Assembly (NCBI RefSeq): GCF_900444945.1
Contig: NZ_UFRM01000001.1
Span: 1,527,501 to 1,591,500, forward strand
DNA from: Actinobacillus lignieresii
Lineage (GTDB): Bacteria > Pseudomonadota > Gammaproteobacteria > Enterobacterales > Pasteurellaceae
Direction of reading: 5' to 3'
Length of the DNA: 64,000 nt
The first letter of the stretch is position 1. Every line of letters begins with the position of its first letter. The position numbers and the translations under genes were made by a program. The notes below the pieces were generated by a model. The model had not been told where the DNA came from, made no database searches, and saw only the letters and a program-made list of their open reading frames with translations. Below are positions 48,830 to 58,936 of this stretch, piece after piece.

Positions 48830-51181
48830 ATGATAATTGATCCGAATTACCAACAAGAAAGCGAAAAGTACGAAAATCCCGTACCGAGCAGAGAATTTAT
48901 TTTACAAACCATTCGAGCATTCGATGCGCCGATGAGTCGTGAAGAATTACTCGAAGCTTTCCATATTTATGATGAAGAACGTATCGAAGGCGTTCGCCGT
49001 CGCTTACGAGCGATGGAAAACGACGGGCAATTAATTTTTACCAAAGGTAAACGTTATGCGTTACCGGAAAAAATGGATTTGCTGAAAGGTACGGTTATCG
49101 GTCATCGTGACGGCTACGGTTTTCTGCAAGTGGAAGGCGGCGAAAAAAGTGACGATTGGTTTATTCCGAATAGCCAAATGACACGCGTGATGCACGGTGA
49201 CTTCGTGCTTGCCCAACCGAACGGCACCGATCGCCGAGGTCGCCGTGAAGTACGAATCGTTCGCGTATTGGAAGTACGTAAAAAACAAATTGTCGGTCGT
49301 TTCTTCCTTGAAAGCGGTATCGGCTTCGTAGTACCGGACGATAGCCGTATCAGCCAAGATATTTTAATTCCCGACGAACACCGTATGGGTGCAAGAATGG
49401 GACAAGTGGTTGTGGTCGAACTGCAAGAACGTAAAGCCGGTTTTACTCGTCCGGTCGGCTTTATTACCGAAATCTTAGGCGATAATCTTGCACCGGGGAT
49501 GGAAATCGAAATCGCTCTACGTAACCACGACATTCCGCACGTTTGGCCGGAAGGCGTAGAAAAACAAATTCGCCAATTCAGCGAAGAAGTGCCGGAAGAA
49601 GCGAAAGCTGGCCGTGTAGATCTGCGTGATTTACCGTTAATAACGATTGACGGGGAAGACGCACGAGATTTTGACGACGCCGTCTTTGCCAGAAAAGAAG
49701 GCGACGGTTGGCGTTTATGGGTAGCGATTGCCGATGTGAGTTATTACGTTCGTCCGAAAACCGCACTGGATTTGGAAGCGGCGAATCGCGGCAATTCGGT
49801 TTACTTCCCGAATCGAGTGATCCCGATGTTACCGGAAATTCTGTCAAACGGTTTATGTTCATTAAATCCGCAAGTGGACAGATTATGTTTGGTGGTGGAA
49901 ATGACCGTATCGAAAAAAGGCGAACTGACCGGCTATCAATTCTATCAAGCGGTAATGAACTCGCACGCCCGCTTAACTTATACTAAAGTTTGGAAAATAT
50001 TAGAAGGTGACGAAGCGTTACGTGAGCGTTATGCAACACTGGTACCGCATTTGGAAACTTTAAATGAGATGTTTAAAGTGTTGCAAAACACTCGTCGTCA
50101 TCGAGGTGCGATTGAATTTGAAACGATTGAAAACCAATTTATTTTCAATCCGCAAGGCAGAATCGAACGTATCGAGCCGCTAATTCGTAACGATGCGCAC
50201 AAAATCATCGAAGAATGTATGATTTTAGCGAATATTGCCGCCGCTCGTCTTGTCGAAAAAGCCAATGAACCGGCGTTATTCCGTATTCACGATAAACCGA
50301 GCGAAGAAAAGCTCACTAGTTTTAAATCCTTTATTAAAGAATGCGGGCTCACTTGGGACGTTGGGCTTGATCCGACACCAAAGGATTACGCCGTATTACT
50401 CGAACAACTTGCCGAACGTCCGGATCGCGAATTGATTCAAACTATGTTACTGCGCTCGCTCAAACAAGCGGTCTATTCAGCGGATAACGTCGGACATTTC
50501 GGTTTGGCTTTAACCGAATACGCCCACTTTACTTCACCGATTCGCCGTTATCCTGATTTGCTGTTACACCGTGCAATTAAATACTTGATTAAAAAGGGAA
50601 AAGGCAATACCAGACACTATACCGATTGCGGCGGTTATCACTATAAATTGGACGATATCGACCAATTCGGCGAGAAATGTTCGGCAGCAGAACGTCGGGC
50701 GGACGAAGCGACCCGTGAAGTGGCGGATTGGTTGAAATGCGAATTTATGCAAGATCATCTCGGCGAAGAGTTTGAAGGTGTGATTTCAAGCGTAACCGGT
50801 TTCGGTTTATTCGTTAAAATCAACGAGTTATTGATCGACGGCTTGGTGCATATTTCAACATTAGACAATGATTACTATCATTATGATGCGGACAGACAAC
50901 GTTTAGTCGGCGGCAGCGGTGTGATTTACCGCTTAGGTGATCCGGTTAAAGTGAAAGTAATCAATGTGAATTTAGACGATAAGAAAATTGACTTTGCTTT
51001 AATCGATAATCTGCGTAAAGGCATTGCCGTCGTTAAAACCGCCAAACAAAAAGCAAAGAAAAATGCCGGCGATAAACTGATTTTTAAAGAGCCTAAAACA
51101 ATCAAATCGGCAAAAGGTAAATCTAAGGGAAAAGCGGCCAAAACAGCCAAGAAATCGTCCGGCCGCCAACGTAAAAAATAG
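48830..51181 (+). CDS. rnr: Exoribonuclease R
   Basis: A 783-aa 3'-to-5' exoribonuclease that degrades structured RNA. N-terminal winged-helix (about 15-75), cold-shock domains, RNB catalytic domain with [12 protein letters not shown] (metal-binding Asp cluster), S1 domain ([20 protein letters not shown]) and a Lys-rich tail (about 725-783) that helps unwind RNA. In enterics it is followed by rlmB; here an unrelated lipoprotein gene follows. Confidence 0.94.
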   Translation: MIIDPNYQQESEKYENPVPSREFILQTIRAFDAPMSREELLEAFHIYDEERIEGVRRRLRAMENDGQLIFTKGKRYALPEKMDLLKGTVIGHRDGYGFLQVEGGEKSDDWFIPNSQMTRVMHGDFVLAQPNGTDRRGRREVRIVRVLEVRKKQIVGRFFLESGIGFVVPDDSRISQDILIPDEHRMGARMGQVVVVELQERKAGFTRPVGFITEILGDNLAPGMEIEIALRNHDIPHVWPEGVEKQIRQFSEEVPEEAKAGRVDLRDLPLITIDGEDARDFDDAVFARKEGDGWRLWVAIADVSYYVRPKTALDLEAANRGNSVYFPNRVIPMLPEILSNGLCSLNPQVDRLCLVVEMTVSKKGELTGYQFYQAVMNSHARLTYTKVWKILEGDEALRERYATLVPHLETLNEMFKVLQNTRRHRGAIEFETIENQFIFNPQGRIERIEPLIRNDAHKIIEECMILANIAAARLVEKANEPALFRIHDKPSEEKLTSFKSFIKECGLTWDVGLDPTPKDYAVLLEQLAERPDRELIQTMLLRSLKQAVYSADNVGHFGLALTEYAHFTSPIRRYPDLLLHRAIKYLIKKGKGNTRHYTDCGGYHYKLDDIDQFGEKCSAAERRADEATREVADWLKCEFMQDHLGEEFEGVISSVTGFGLFVKINELLIDGLVHISTLDNDYYHYDADRQRLVGGSGVIYRLGDPVKVKVINVNLDDKKIDFALIDNLRKGIAVVKTAKQKAKKNAGDKLIFKEPKTIKSAKGKSKGKAAKTAKKSSGRQRKK

Positions 51182-51186
51182 CGAAT

Positions 51187-51230
51187 AAGCGGTCAAATTT
51201 GCAAAACTTCTTACAAATTCTACCGCTTAT
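51187..51230 (+). terminator. Inverted uptake-signal pair after rnr
   Basis: AAGCGGTCAAATTTGCAAA (from 51187), a full-length Apl-type uptake signal, opposed to AAATTCTACCGCTT (51215-51228). Stem with two mismatches. Confidence 0.7.
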
Positions 51231-51294
51231 CAAATTCTCTGTTTAAACTAATATAGCCTATTCTTTTAGGCTATTTTTATCGGGATTTCATCAT

Positions 51295-51759
51295 ATGATT
51301 AAATTTAAATTGATTTTATTAACATCAACACTAACGTTTTTATTTGCCTGCACATCTTCCGTGTCGAAGAAAAAAGCAAGAGCCGATTACTTAAAAGACA
51401 ATATCAGTCAAGCGGAATTATCTAACGGTACTCACTATAAACGTTATTTCTACACTTGCAGTAACCTTGAAACCGGTGCAAATTCTCATTTATCCACGTA
51501 TTTTCCGCTTTCAGAAGAAAGTCGTATGAAAGATAACTTCGGTTTCTATTTTCAATTGGACGGCGGCAAAGTCGAGCCGTTTGATCACCTTGAAAATAAA
51601 ACGCTGAACGCCCGCGGCACTCGTTTTGAAGTCACTTATAATTCATATTATCCGATTCAAGGAAATTATGTGGATTTAGTCGCTCGCGAACAAGGTTCGA
51701 CTTATTATAAAAATATCAACGGCATACGTGTTCCATGGTTAGCTTGTCGAGAAAGTTAA
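51295..51759 (+). CDS. Small lipoprotein of unknown function
   Basis: A 154-aa protein with a type II signal peptide and lipobox LFAC, lipidated C19. The mature part has two further cysteines (YFYTCSNLE and PWLACRES near the end), which could form a disulfide, and many aromatic residues. I recognise no named family. Own ATG with weak upstream ribosome site; single gene before the Fur-box region. Confidence 0.72.
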   Translation: MIKFKLILLTSTLTFLFACTSSVSKKKARADYLKDNISQAELSNGTHYKRYFYTCSNLETGANSHLSTYFPLSEESRMKDNFGFYFQLDGGKVEPFDHLENKTLNARGTRFEVTYNSYYPIQGNYVDLVAREQGSTYYKNINGIRVPWLACRES

Positions 51760-51868
51760 GATTACAAAATATGTGCTCAAAGCTATCGTATGTAACTTTT
51801 TCATCTATCTTAGACTTTTTAGTGCTTGCCTGAACTTTTCAAAAGGCTTATTATTTTAACCATTCAAA

Positions 51869-51935
51869 TGATAAAGATTCTCATTTGTAAGAAATTGTAA
51901 AGACTATTGCTTAACCAGATGAGAATTATTATCAT
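51869..51935 (+). promoter_or_regulatory. Two Fur boxes and a promoter
   Basis: Fur cores of the 7-1-7 type (TGATAAT-N-ATTATCA): TGATAAAGATTCTCA (51869-51883, two mismatches) and TGAGAATTATTATCA (51920-51934, one mismatch), centres 51 bp apart. A promoter lies between and over them: TTGCTT (51907-51912), 17 bp, TATCAT (51930-51935). The second box covers the -10, so iron-loaded Fur should block transcription. Start predicted near 51942. Confidence 0.78.
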
Positions 51936-51941
51936 TAACTC

Positions 51942-52011
51942 ACTTCAAAAATAATAGGTAATCACTCCAACTCTTACGCCTCATTCCCCCACAAAATGAG
52001 GCGTTTTTTTT
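51942..52011 (+). ncRNA. Candidate Fur-repressed small RNA (HrrF/RyhB-like role)
   Basis: About 70 nt between the Fur-controlled promoter and an intrinsic terminator, with no start codon outside the terminator stem and therefore no plausible ORF. It has an unpaired, C/U-rich middle (CACTCCAACTCTT) and a terminator loop CCCCCACA, suited to pairing with G-rich ribosome sites. The terminator with eight Ts is Hfq-type. Pasteurellaceae have a known Fur-regulated sRNA, HrrF; whether this is its homologue cannot be decided here. The 5' end is predicted, not mapped. Confidence 0.62.
51976..52011 (+). terminator. Terminator of the candidate sRNA
   Basis: ACGCCTCATT (51976-51985) and AATGAGGCGT (51995-52004) form a perfect 10-bp stem with loop CCCCCACAA, followed by eight Ts (52004-52011). 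It lies 90 bp before tyrS with no annotated gene just upstream, which is what first suggested a small RNA. Confidence 0.93.
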
Positions 52012-52103
52012 CGTCTATTGCCGATTAAGCCTTATCAATTCCAATGTATCCCGTTATAATAGAAGTTATTTTCATATTTAAGACAAGATATAAGGAATCA
52101 TAA

Positions 52104-53294
52104 ATGGCTCAATCTATTGAAGCGACATTAGCCGAATTGAAACGCGGTGTTGAAAATATTTATTCTGAAGAAGATTTAATTGAAAAGTTAAAGGAAAATC
52201 GTCCGTTACGCATTAAATTAGGCGCAGACCCTACAGCACCCGATATTCACTTAGGTCATACCGTTGTTTTAAATAAGCTCCGCCAATTCCAACAACTTGG
52301 TCATGAAGTGATTTTCTTAATCGGTGATTTTACCGGGATGGTCGGCGATCCGTCGGGCAAAAACTCAACTCGCCCGCCGCTCACTCGTGAAGACGTGTTA
52401 CGCAATGCGGAAACCTATAAACAACAATTATTCAAAATCTTAGATCCGAATAAAACGCGTGTGGTCTTCAACTCCGAATGGTTGGGTAAATTAGGGACGG
52501 AAGGTATGATTCGCCTTGCCTCTAATTACACGGTTGCCCGTATGCTTGAGCGTGACGATTTCAAAAAACGTTTTACCAATAATCAATCTATTGCAATCCA
52601 CGAATTTATTTATCCGTTACTCCAAGGTCATGATTCTGTTGCGTTAGAAGCGGATATTGAGTTAGGCGGTACCGATCAAACCTTTAACTTATTAGTCGGT
52701 CGTGAGTTACAAAAATCAGCAGGTCAAAAACCGCAGGTAGCAATGACATTACCGTTACTTGTCGGCTTAGACGGCGAGAAAAAAATGTCGAAATCACTCG
52801 GTAACTATATCGGTGTAACCGATGCGCCGAGCGATATGTTCGGTAAAGTGATGTCAATTTCAGACGAGTTAATGTGGGATTGGTACAACTTACTTTCATT
52901 CCGTCCGTTAGACGAAATCGCTCAATTGAAAGCGGACGTTGCGGCAGGTAAAAACCCGCGTGATGTGAAGATTCTTTTAGCGAAAGAGTTAATTGCTCGT
53001 TTCCACGATCAAGCGGCGGCGGATGCGGCGGAACAAGAGTTCATCAACCGTTTCCAAAAAGGCGCAATCCCGGATGAAATGCCAGAATTTACCTTTGAAG
53101 GCGAAATCGGTTTAGCGACTTTATTAAAAGAAGCCGGTTTAGTCGCATCAACTTCCGAGGCGATTCGTTCCGCACAACAAGGCGGGGTAAAAATCGACGG
53201 CGAAAAAGTAGAAGACGTTCGTCAAAACGCACAACAGGGTACGTTCGTTTACCAAGTCGGTAAACGTAAATTCGCCCGTGTAACGGTTAAATAA
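52104..53294 (+). CDS. tyrS: Tyrosyl-tRNA synthetase
   Basis: A 396-aa class I synthetase that charges tRNA-Tyr. HIGH-type motif PDIHLGHTV and KMSKS motif ([12 protein letters not shown]) are present; a C-terminal S4 RNA-binding domain spans about 335-395. The length and sequence fit the second (TyrZ-like) subgroup typical of Haemophilus rather than E. coli TyrS. A strong terminator follows. Confidence 0.94.
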   Translation: MAQSIEATLAELKRGVENIYSEEDLIEKLKENRPLRIKLGADPTAPDIHLGHTVVLNKLRQFQQLGHEVIFLIGDFTGMVGDPSGKNSTRPPLTREDVLRNAETYKQQLFKILDPNKTRVVFNSEWLGKLGTEGMIRLASNYTVARMLERDDFKKRFTNNQSIAIHEFIYPLLQGHDSVALEADIELGGTDQTFNLLVGRELQKSAGQKPQVAMTLPLLVGLDGEKKMSKSLGNYIGVTDAPSDMFGKVMSISDELMWDWYNLLSFRPLDEIAQLKADVAAGKNPRDVKILLAKELIARFHDQAAADAAEQEFINRFQKGAIPDEMPEFTFEGEIGLATLLKEAGLVASTSEAIRSAQQGGVKIDGEKVEDVRQNAQQGTFVYQVGKRKFARVTVK

Positions 53295-53311
53295 GTCTTA
53301 GATATAAACGA

Positions 53312-53337
53312 AAAGGAAGCCTAGGCTTCCTTTTTTA
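53312..53337 (+). terminator. Terminator after tyrS
   Basis: AAAGGAAGCC (53312-53321), TA, GGCTTCCTTT (53324-53333), then Ts. A tight 10-bp stem. Confidence 0.9.
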
Positions 53338-53345
53338 TGCTTTGG

Positions 53346-53391
53346 ACAAGCGGTTAAATTTGTTAATTTTTTTGCAAATTCGACCGCTTGT
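53346..53391. repeat. Inverted uptake-signal pair between tyrS and rpoD
   Basis: ACAAGCGGTTAAATTTG (53346-53362) and CAAATTCGACCGCTTGT (53375-53391), with one mismatch each side of the stem. It lies between two conventional terminators in the convergent tyrS-rpoD gap, so here it is not needed for termination. Confidence 0.75.
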
Positions 53392-53400
53392 CATAGAAAT

Positions 53401-53435
53401 AAAAATGCCCAAGTTTAACTCGCTTGGGCATTTTT
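53401..53435. terminator. Bidirectional terminator after rpoD
   Basis: AAAAATGCCCAAG (53401-53413) and CTTGGGCATTTTT (53423-53435) form a perfect 13-bp stem with A and T flanks. It ends the minus-strand rpoD gene. Confidence 0.93.
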
Positions 53436-53446
53436 CTGACTCTATT

Positions 53447-55306
53447 CTAGTCGTCTAAGAAACTACGTAAAGTTTCCGAACGGCTTGGGTGACGAAGTTT
53501 GCGTAACGCTTTCGCTTCAATCTGACGAATACGTTCACGCGTTACGTCAAACTGTTTACCGACTTCCTCAAGCGTGTGGTCTGTGTTCATATCAATACCG
53601 AAACGCATACGCAATACTTTTGCTTCACGCGGCGTTAAGCCTTCCAACACTTCATTCGTTGCTAAACGTAAACTTTCCGCAGTTGCCGAATCTAACGGTA
53701 ATTCAAGGCTTTCGTCTTGAATGAAATCACCTAAATGCGAATCGTCGTCATCGCCAATCGGCGTTTCCATTGAAATCGGCTCTTTGGCAATCTTCAACAC
53801 TTTACGAATCTTATCTTCCGGCATTCCCATACGTTCCGCTAACTCTTCCGGCGTCGCTTCACGTCCCATTTCTTGTAAACATTGACGAGAAATACGGTTC
53901 AGTTTATTGATGGTTTCGATCATATGTACCGGAATACGGATGGTACGTGCTTGGTCGGCGATTGAACGGGTAATCGCCTGACGAATCCACCAAGTCGCAT
54001 AAGTAGAGAACTTATAACCGCGACGATATTCGAATTTATCGACCGCTTTCATCAAGCCGATGTTACCTTCCTGAATTAAATCTAGGAATTGTAAACCGCG
54101 GTTGGTATATTTTTTCGCAATCGAGATTACTAAACGTAAGTTCGCTTCCACCATCTCTTTTTTCGCACGGCGAGCTTTTAATTCACCGTTTGCGATACGG
54201 CCGCCGATTTCACGAATTTGTGCGATAGTCAGACCGGTCGTTTGCTCCATACGTTGTAAATTATCGATATTTACGCGAATTTGGTCGATATAGTTCGCCA
54301 ATTTAGGCGCGGCGCCTTTTTTCGCATTAATTGCTTTTTCAATCCATTCTTCCGACGTTTCGTTACCTTGGAACAATTTTAAGAAGTCAGCCTTTTTCAT
54401 TTGTGCATATTCAACCGCATAACGTTGAATTTGGCGTTCTTCCGAACGTACTTGTTTCATCATTTTTTGCATCGATTCGACAAGTAAATCAAATTGTTTC
54501 GGTACTAAACGGAACTCACGGAAAATATCCGAAAGCGCTTGGATCTGCTCTCTTGATTTTTTATGGCTACGACCGTGTTTTTGAATCGCTTGTAAGGCTT
54601 TTTCGTGTTGCTCGCGTAACGCATAGAATTTTTCGCGAGCAAGTTCAGGATCGATTGAATTGTCATCACCGGTATCCGCACTGCCGTCGCTTTCTTCCTC
54701 TTCGCTCTCGTCATCTACATCCGCAACATCTTCCGCTTCTTCTTCGTCATCAAGATCTACGTCCAAATCTTCCAACGCTTCGTCCGCTTGGATATTCGGA
54801 TCAACGAAAGCGGTAACAAGATCCGATAAACGCATCGCACCTTCTTCAACTTGCGCATAGAAACCGATTAATTCGGTTAAGGCTTCCGGATATTCTGCAA
54901 CCGCACATTGCACTTCATTGATACCTTCTTCAATACGTTTCGCAATATCAATTTCGCCTTCACGGGTAAGCAATTCCACCGTACCCATTTCACGCATATA
55001 CATACGTACCGGATCGGTCGTTCTACCTAACTCGGATTCTACCGTCGAAAGCACTTTAGTCGCTTCTTCCACGACATCTTCATCAGCGATATTTTCCGCG
55101 AGCATTAACTCGTCGGTATCCGGGGCGGTTTCTAAAACTTTAATCCCCATATCGTTGATCATTTGAATAATATCTTCGATCTGCTCCGCATCAACCAACT
55201 CTTCCGGTAAGTGGTCGTGCACTTCCGAAATGGTTAAATAACCTTGTTCACGCCCTTGGGCAATCAGAAGTTCTAATTGAGATTGCTGTTCTAATTGTTG
55301 TTCCAT
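53447..55306 (-). CDS. rpoD: RNA polymerase sigma-70 factor
   Basis: A 619-aa primary sigma factor. Region 1.1 (1-80), 1.2 with [19 protein letters not shown], a non-conserved acidic insert (about 175-215), region 2 ([57 protein letters not shown]), region 3 and region 4 ([35 protein letters not shown]). The start at 55306 (MEQQLEQQ) matches E. coli; a codon at 55333 is rejected. Last gene of the rpsU-dnaG-rpoD block. Confidence 0.96.
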   Translation of the reverse strand: MEQQLEQQSQLELLIAQGREQGYLTISEVHDHLPEELVDAEQIEDIIQMINDMGIKVLETAPDTDELMLAENIADEDVVEEATKVLSTVESELGRTTDPVRMYMREMGTVELLTREGEIDIAKRIEEGINEVQCAVAEYPEALTELIGFYAQVEEGAMRLSDLVTAFVDPNIQADEALEDLDVDLDDEEEAEDVADVDDESEEEESDGSADTGDDNSIDPELAREKFYALREQHEKALQAIQKHGRSHKKSREQIQALSDIFREFRLVPKQFDLLVESMQKMMKQVRSEERQIQRYAVEYAQMKKADFLKLFQGNETSEEWIEKAINAKKGAAPKLANYIDQIRVNIDNLQRMEQTTGLTIAQIREIGGRIANGELKARRAKKEMVEANLRLVISIAKKYTNRGLQFLDLIQEGNIGLMKAVDKFEYRRGYKFSTYATWWIRQAITRSIADQARTIRIPVHMIETINKLNRISRQCLQEMGREATPEELAERMGMPEDKIRKVLKIAKEPISMETPIGDDDDSHLGDFIQDESLELPLDSATAESLRLATNEVLEGLTPREAKVLRMRFGIDMNTDHTLEEVGKQFDVTRERIRQIEAKALRKLRHPSRSETLRSFLDD

Positions 55307-55410
55307 AATTGTATCCGTTTTGTGTGCGCGCAAAAATAGTATTGGATTATACCATTAATTAAAATTTTCTTGATAGTTTTGCAAAAAATTTCTCAAAAAT
55401 GACCGCTTAA

Positions 55411-57153
55411 TCATTGTGCAATCAACATGACCAACTCTTGCTTTTCTTCCGCGCTTAGTCCTAGGCTGCGATCTTTGGCAATTAATACTTCGATTCGCTT
55501 TTCCACCAATTTCGCATAAAGAAAATCAAGCGTTTCAATAAAAGTCGTTTCGATGTTTTCCGATGTGACCAAATGTTCCCAATCGGCTAACAGTTCAAGA
55601 GTGCGGTAATTCGGTTTATCTCGCCAATGTTCGAGTAATGCGCCCATTGAGACACCGACTTTTTGCCGGCAAACCTCAACCAGCTCAAGTAATAATTCAA
55701 AGCCCGGTTCTTCCAGCGTTTTAAGCGCGGAAATATCCGGCACGAATTTAACCAATTCGGGGTTTTGCAATAATAAGGCGATTAATAAACGCATCGGCGT
55801 TCGCTTAATTTGCGGTGTTTGGGCCTTAGTTTTTTGTGTGGATTGCACTCGGCTTGGTAACATCGCCTCTAGTTGCGCCGGATCTAAAATCCCTAATTTT
55901 TGCCCGAGAATATTGCGTAAATAAACACGTAACATCTCGCCCGGAATACGGTTAATTAACGGTATAGCTAATGCCGCCAATTTTGATTTCCCTTCTTTAC
56001 TGGAGAGATCCACTTGCGCAATCAAGGAATCAAACAAGAAATCACTAAGTGACAGCGCATTTTGCAAGTAGGCTTCAAAGCCTTGCTTGCCCTGTGCGCG
56101 TACAAAACTGTCCGGATCTTCGCCGTCCGGCAAGAAAATAAATTTCAGCTGCCGTCCGTCATGCAAATACGGTAATGCGTTCTCAAACGCCCGCCATGCC
56201 GCCTCTCGCCCCGCTCTATCGCCGTCATAGCAACAGATCACTTGCTCGGTGACACGGAACATTTGCTGAATCTGTTCGCCGGTGGTCGCCGTACCGAGTG
56301 ACGCCACCACGTTATCCACCCCGAATTGCGCCAATGCGACCACATCCATATACCCTTCGACCACAACGAGTGAGGTAGGGTTTTCATTCTGTTGCAACGC
56401 TTGAAATAAACCGTACAGTTCATTACCTTTATGATAAGTCGCCGATTCCGGTGAATTCAGATATTTAGGTCGTTCATCGCCCATTACTCGCCCGCCGAAA
56501 GCAATCACTCGTCCGCGTTTATCCCGAATCGGAAACATTACTCGATTGCGAAATTTATCGTAAATTCGACCGCTATCGTTTTGCGTAACCATCCCCGTAT
56601 CAAGTAGTTTCTGCACTTCGTCACGACTAGTACCAAACTTACGTAGCACCGAATCCATTGAATTATGTGCAAAGCCAATCTCAAAGCGATCAATAATTTC
56701 CGGTGAAAGCCCACGGCTTTGTAAATAACTTTGGCTAGGGATATCTTGGATTAAGTTTTGTTGATAAAAGTGACTAATTGTTTCTAACAGCTCATATAGA
56801 TTACGTTTAGTTTTATAACTTGCCTGAGGCTTACCATCACGATTTATCACATTCTCGCGAGGGACTTCCAAACCTTGCATCGCCGCCAATTCTTCAATCG
56901 CTTCCGGAAATTCCAGCTTATCGTAATCCATTAAAAAACTGATGGCGTTACCGTGTGCACCGCAACCGAAACAATGATAAAACTGCTTGGATTGACTGAC
57001 AGTAAAAGAGGGGCTTTTTTCGTGATGGAAAGGGCAACAGGCTTGATAATCTCGCCCTGCTTTTTTGAGTTTGACTCGGCTATTGATAAGCTCAACAATA
57101 TCGGTACGAGCAACAAGATCATCAATAAACGAACGAGGGATAGAGCCTTTCAT
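55411..57153 (-). CDS. dnaG: DNA primase
   Basis: A 580-aa primase that lays down RNA primers at the replication fork. Zinc-binding domain with C40, H43, C61 and C64; TOPRIM domain with VVVEGYMDVVAL and CYDGDRAGREAAWRA; C-terminal DnaB-binding helical domain (about 430-580). It lies between rpsU and rpoD as in other gammaproteobacteria. An uptake signal is found at 55401-55408 after its stop. Confidence 0.95.
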   Translation of the reverse strand: MKGSIPRSFIDDLVARTDIVELINSRVKLKKAGRDYQACCPFHHEKSPSFTVSQSKQFYHCFGCGAHGNAISFLMDYDKLEFPEAIEELAAMQGLEVPRENVINRDGKPQASYKTKRNLYELLETISHFYQQNLIQDIPSQSYLQSRGLSPEIIDRFEIGFAHNSMDSVLRKFGTSRDEVQKLLDTGMVTQNDSGRIYDKFRNRVMFPIRDKRGRVIAFGGRVMGDERPKYLNSPESATYHKGNELYGLFQALQQNENPTSLVVVEGYMDVVALAQFGVDNVVASLGTATTGEQIQQMFRVTEQVICCYDGDRAGREAAWRAFENALPYLHDGRQLKFIFLPDGEDPDSFVRAQGKQGFEAYLQNALSLSDFLFDSLIAQVDLSSKEGKSKLAALAIPLINRIPGEMLRVYLRNILGQKLGILDPAQLEAMLPSRVQSTQKTKAQTPQIKRTPMRLLIALLLQNPELVKFVPDISALKTLEEPGFELLLELVEVCRQKVGVSMGALLEHWRDKPNYRTLELLADWEHLVTSENIETTFIETLDFLYAKLVEKRIEVLIAKDRSLGLSAEEKQELVMLIAQ

Positions 57154-57175
57154 TGATTCTCCTTGTCATAATGGC

Positions 57176-57228
57176 AAGCGGTTGGATTTGCGTGAAATTT
57201 TGCAAAATTTATTGAAATTTGACCGCTT
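57176..57228. repeat. Inverted uptake-signal pair between rpsU and dnaG
   Basis: AAGCGGTTGGATTT (57176-57189) and AAATTTGACCGCTT (57215-57228), with TTTTGCAAAATTT in the loop. It may tune read-through from rpsU to dnaG, as the T1 terminator does in E. coli. Confidence 0.65.
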
Positions 57229-57265
57229 ATTTTACTATAGGTTACATAGGGGTTCGCTAGAAACA

Positions 57266-57301
57266 CTAAAACCGTGATTCCAAAAGGTTTCACGGTTTTA
57301 G
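57266..57301 (-). terminator. Terminator after rpsU
   Basis: CTAAAACCGTGA (57266-57277) and TCACGGTTTTAG (57290-57301) make a perfect 12-bp stem. It lies 29 nt downstream of the rpsU stop on the minus strand; analogous to the T1 site between rpsU and dnaG in E. coli. Confidence 0.85.
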
Positions 57302-57329
57302 TTAATTTAAGCTAAATAGCAATTGCTAA

Positions 57330-57545
57330 TTAGTATAAACGAGTGTTACGTGCATTTTCACGTGCATTACGTTTAGCGTGACGTTTAGCTAAAGATGCTT
57401 TTTCACGTTTACGAATTGTAGTTGGTTTTTCATAGAATTCACGAGCACGAACTTCTGCTAATAAACCTGCTTTTTCGCAAGAGCGTTTGAAACGACGTAA
57501 TGCAACGTCAAATGATTCATTTTCACGAACTTTAATTACTGGCAT
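57330..57545 (-). CDS. rpsU: 30S ribosomal protein S21
   Basis: A 71-aa basic protein, [20 protein letters not shown] at the start and ending ENARNTRLY, nearly identical to S21 of other gammaproteobacteria. S21 helps mRNA binding at the ribosome. First gene of the macromolecular-synthesis block rpsU-dnaG-rpoD. Confidence 0.96.
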   Translation of the reverse strand: MPVIKVRENESFDVALRRFKRSCEKAGLLAEVRAREFYEKPTTIRKREKASLAKRHAKRNARENARNTRLY

Positions 57546-57623
57546 ATGCCATCACCTCAGGAAATATATGTTTAAATAAAGTCGCACACAATTTTGGCGA
57601 CATAGAACTAAAAAAGGTAGCAC

Positions 57624-57652
57624 ATTCTACCGCAACTGATAGTTAAAGTAAA
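57624..57652 (-). promoter_or_regulatory. Probable rpsU promoter
   Basis: On the minus strand, TTTACT (57652-57647), 17 bp, TAGAAT (57629-57624). The predicted start lies about 70 nt before rpsU. The -10 overlaps a small GGTAG/CTACC dyad followed by TTTTTT, which might also act as a weak terminator for rmlB read-through. Confidence 0.5.
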
Positions 57653-57781
57653 GGGTAAATTCAGTGAGAATAAGAGGCAAATCGACTTATTTTTTAACAA
57701 TTTTCGCTAAAATTTCAACAAAAACAGACCAACTATTTTATATGGATCCAAAATGATCCCCACTGAAATACTATTTGCCGC

Positions 57782-58858
57782 TTAATACGACTTAAGCGAT
57801 AGCCCTAAACGCTCGCCACAATAAGATCCATCAAGTACAGACTGCCACCACTTTTGATTATTCAAATACCACTTGACTGTTTTCCGTAATCCCGATTCAA
57901 ACGTTTCTTTAGGAGTCCAACCCAGCTGATTTTCTATCTTGCTCGCATCAATCGCATAACGAACATCGTGACCGGGGCGATCCGCCACATAAGTGACTAA
58001 TTCCTCATATTGCTCGATACCGCTTGGCTTATTCGGCACTAACTCATCTAATAAACGACAAATTGCTTGTACTACCTCGATATTCGTTTTTTCATTATGA
58101 CCACCAATATTATAGGTTTCCCCCACTTTGCCTCTGCATAATACTTGATAAAGTGCAATAGCGTGATCCTCGACAAATAACCAATCCCGAATTTGCAAAC
58201 CGTTTCCATAAATAGGCAAAGGTTTACCCGATATTGCATTTAAAATCATTAGCGGGATCAGTTTTTCCGGAAATTGAAAAGGCCCATAATTATTCGAACA
58301 ATTGGTCACTAAAGTCGGCAAGCCATAGGTACGAAACCACGCCCTTACCAAATGATCACTTGCAGCTTTCGATGCGGAATAAGGACTGCTTGGCGAATAT
58401 GCGGTATTCTCGCTAAATAATTCATTTGAATCATTCAAATCACCATATACCTCATCCGTTGAAATATGTTGAAAACGAAACGTTTGCTTTCTCTCTAACG
58501 GCAAACTCAACCAATATTGGCGACTTGCTTCGAGTAAGGTATAAGTACCGATAATATTGGTTTGCATAAATGTCGCAGGCCCGTCAATCGAACGATCTAC
58601 GTGGCTCTCCGCCGCAAGGTGCATCACCACATCCGGCTGATATTTGCAAAAAATCTGCGAAATTCGACCGCTATCGCAAATATCCACTTGCTCAAAATGG
58701 TAACGTGAACTGTTACTCACACTTGCTAATGAAGTAAGATTTCCGGCGTAAGTCAACTTATCCACATTCACAACTCTATCTTGAGTATTTTGGATAATAT
58801 AACGAATAACGGCGGAACCGATAAAACCGGCTCCGCCAGTGATAAAGACTGTTTTCAT
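57782..58858 (-). CDS. rmlB: dTDP-glucose 4,6-dehydratase
   Basis: A 358-aa extended short-chain dehydrogenase that makes dTDP-4-keto-6-deoxyglucose, on the way to dTDP-rhamnose or similar sugars. TGGAGFIGS nucleotide loop, STDEVYGD and YSASKAASD catalytic motifs. The start at 58858 (MKTVFITGG) is chosen over 58888. It is the last gene of the O-antigen cluster; rmlA, rmlC and rmlD are not in the window and may lie further upstream. The 57546-57781 gap holds the rpsU promoter. Confidence 0.93.
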   Translation of the reverse strand: MKTVFITGGAGFIGSAVIRYIIQNTQDRVVNVDKLTYAGNLTSLASVSNSSRYHFEQVDICDSGRISQIFCKYQPDVVMHLAAESHVDRSIDGPATFMQTNIIGTYTLLEASRQYWLSLPLERKQTFRFQHISTDEVYGDLNDSNELFSENTAYSPSSPYSASKAASDHLVRAWFRTYGLPTLVTNCSNNYGPFQFPEKLIPLMILNAISGKPLPIYGNGLQIRDWLFVEDHAIALYQVLCRGKVGETYNIGGHNEKTNIEVVQAICRLLDELVPNKPSGIEQYEELVTYVADRPGHDVRYAIDASKIENQLGWTPKETFESGLRKTVKWYLNNQKWWQSVLDGSYCGERLGLSLKSY

Positions 58859-58936
58859 AATCCTATACCTAATTGCATAGATATCCATCGGAACAAAAAA
58901 GCAGAAAGAAATCTTTCTGCTCTTAATCCTTATAAT

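Noticed and set aside
57617..57633. GGTAG/CTACC dyad with T run as the O-antigen terminator
   Set aside because: Stem only 5 bp and overlapping a good -10 for rpsU; promoter reading preferred, terminator left as a possibility.
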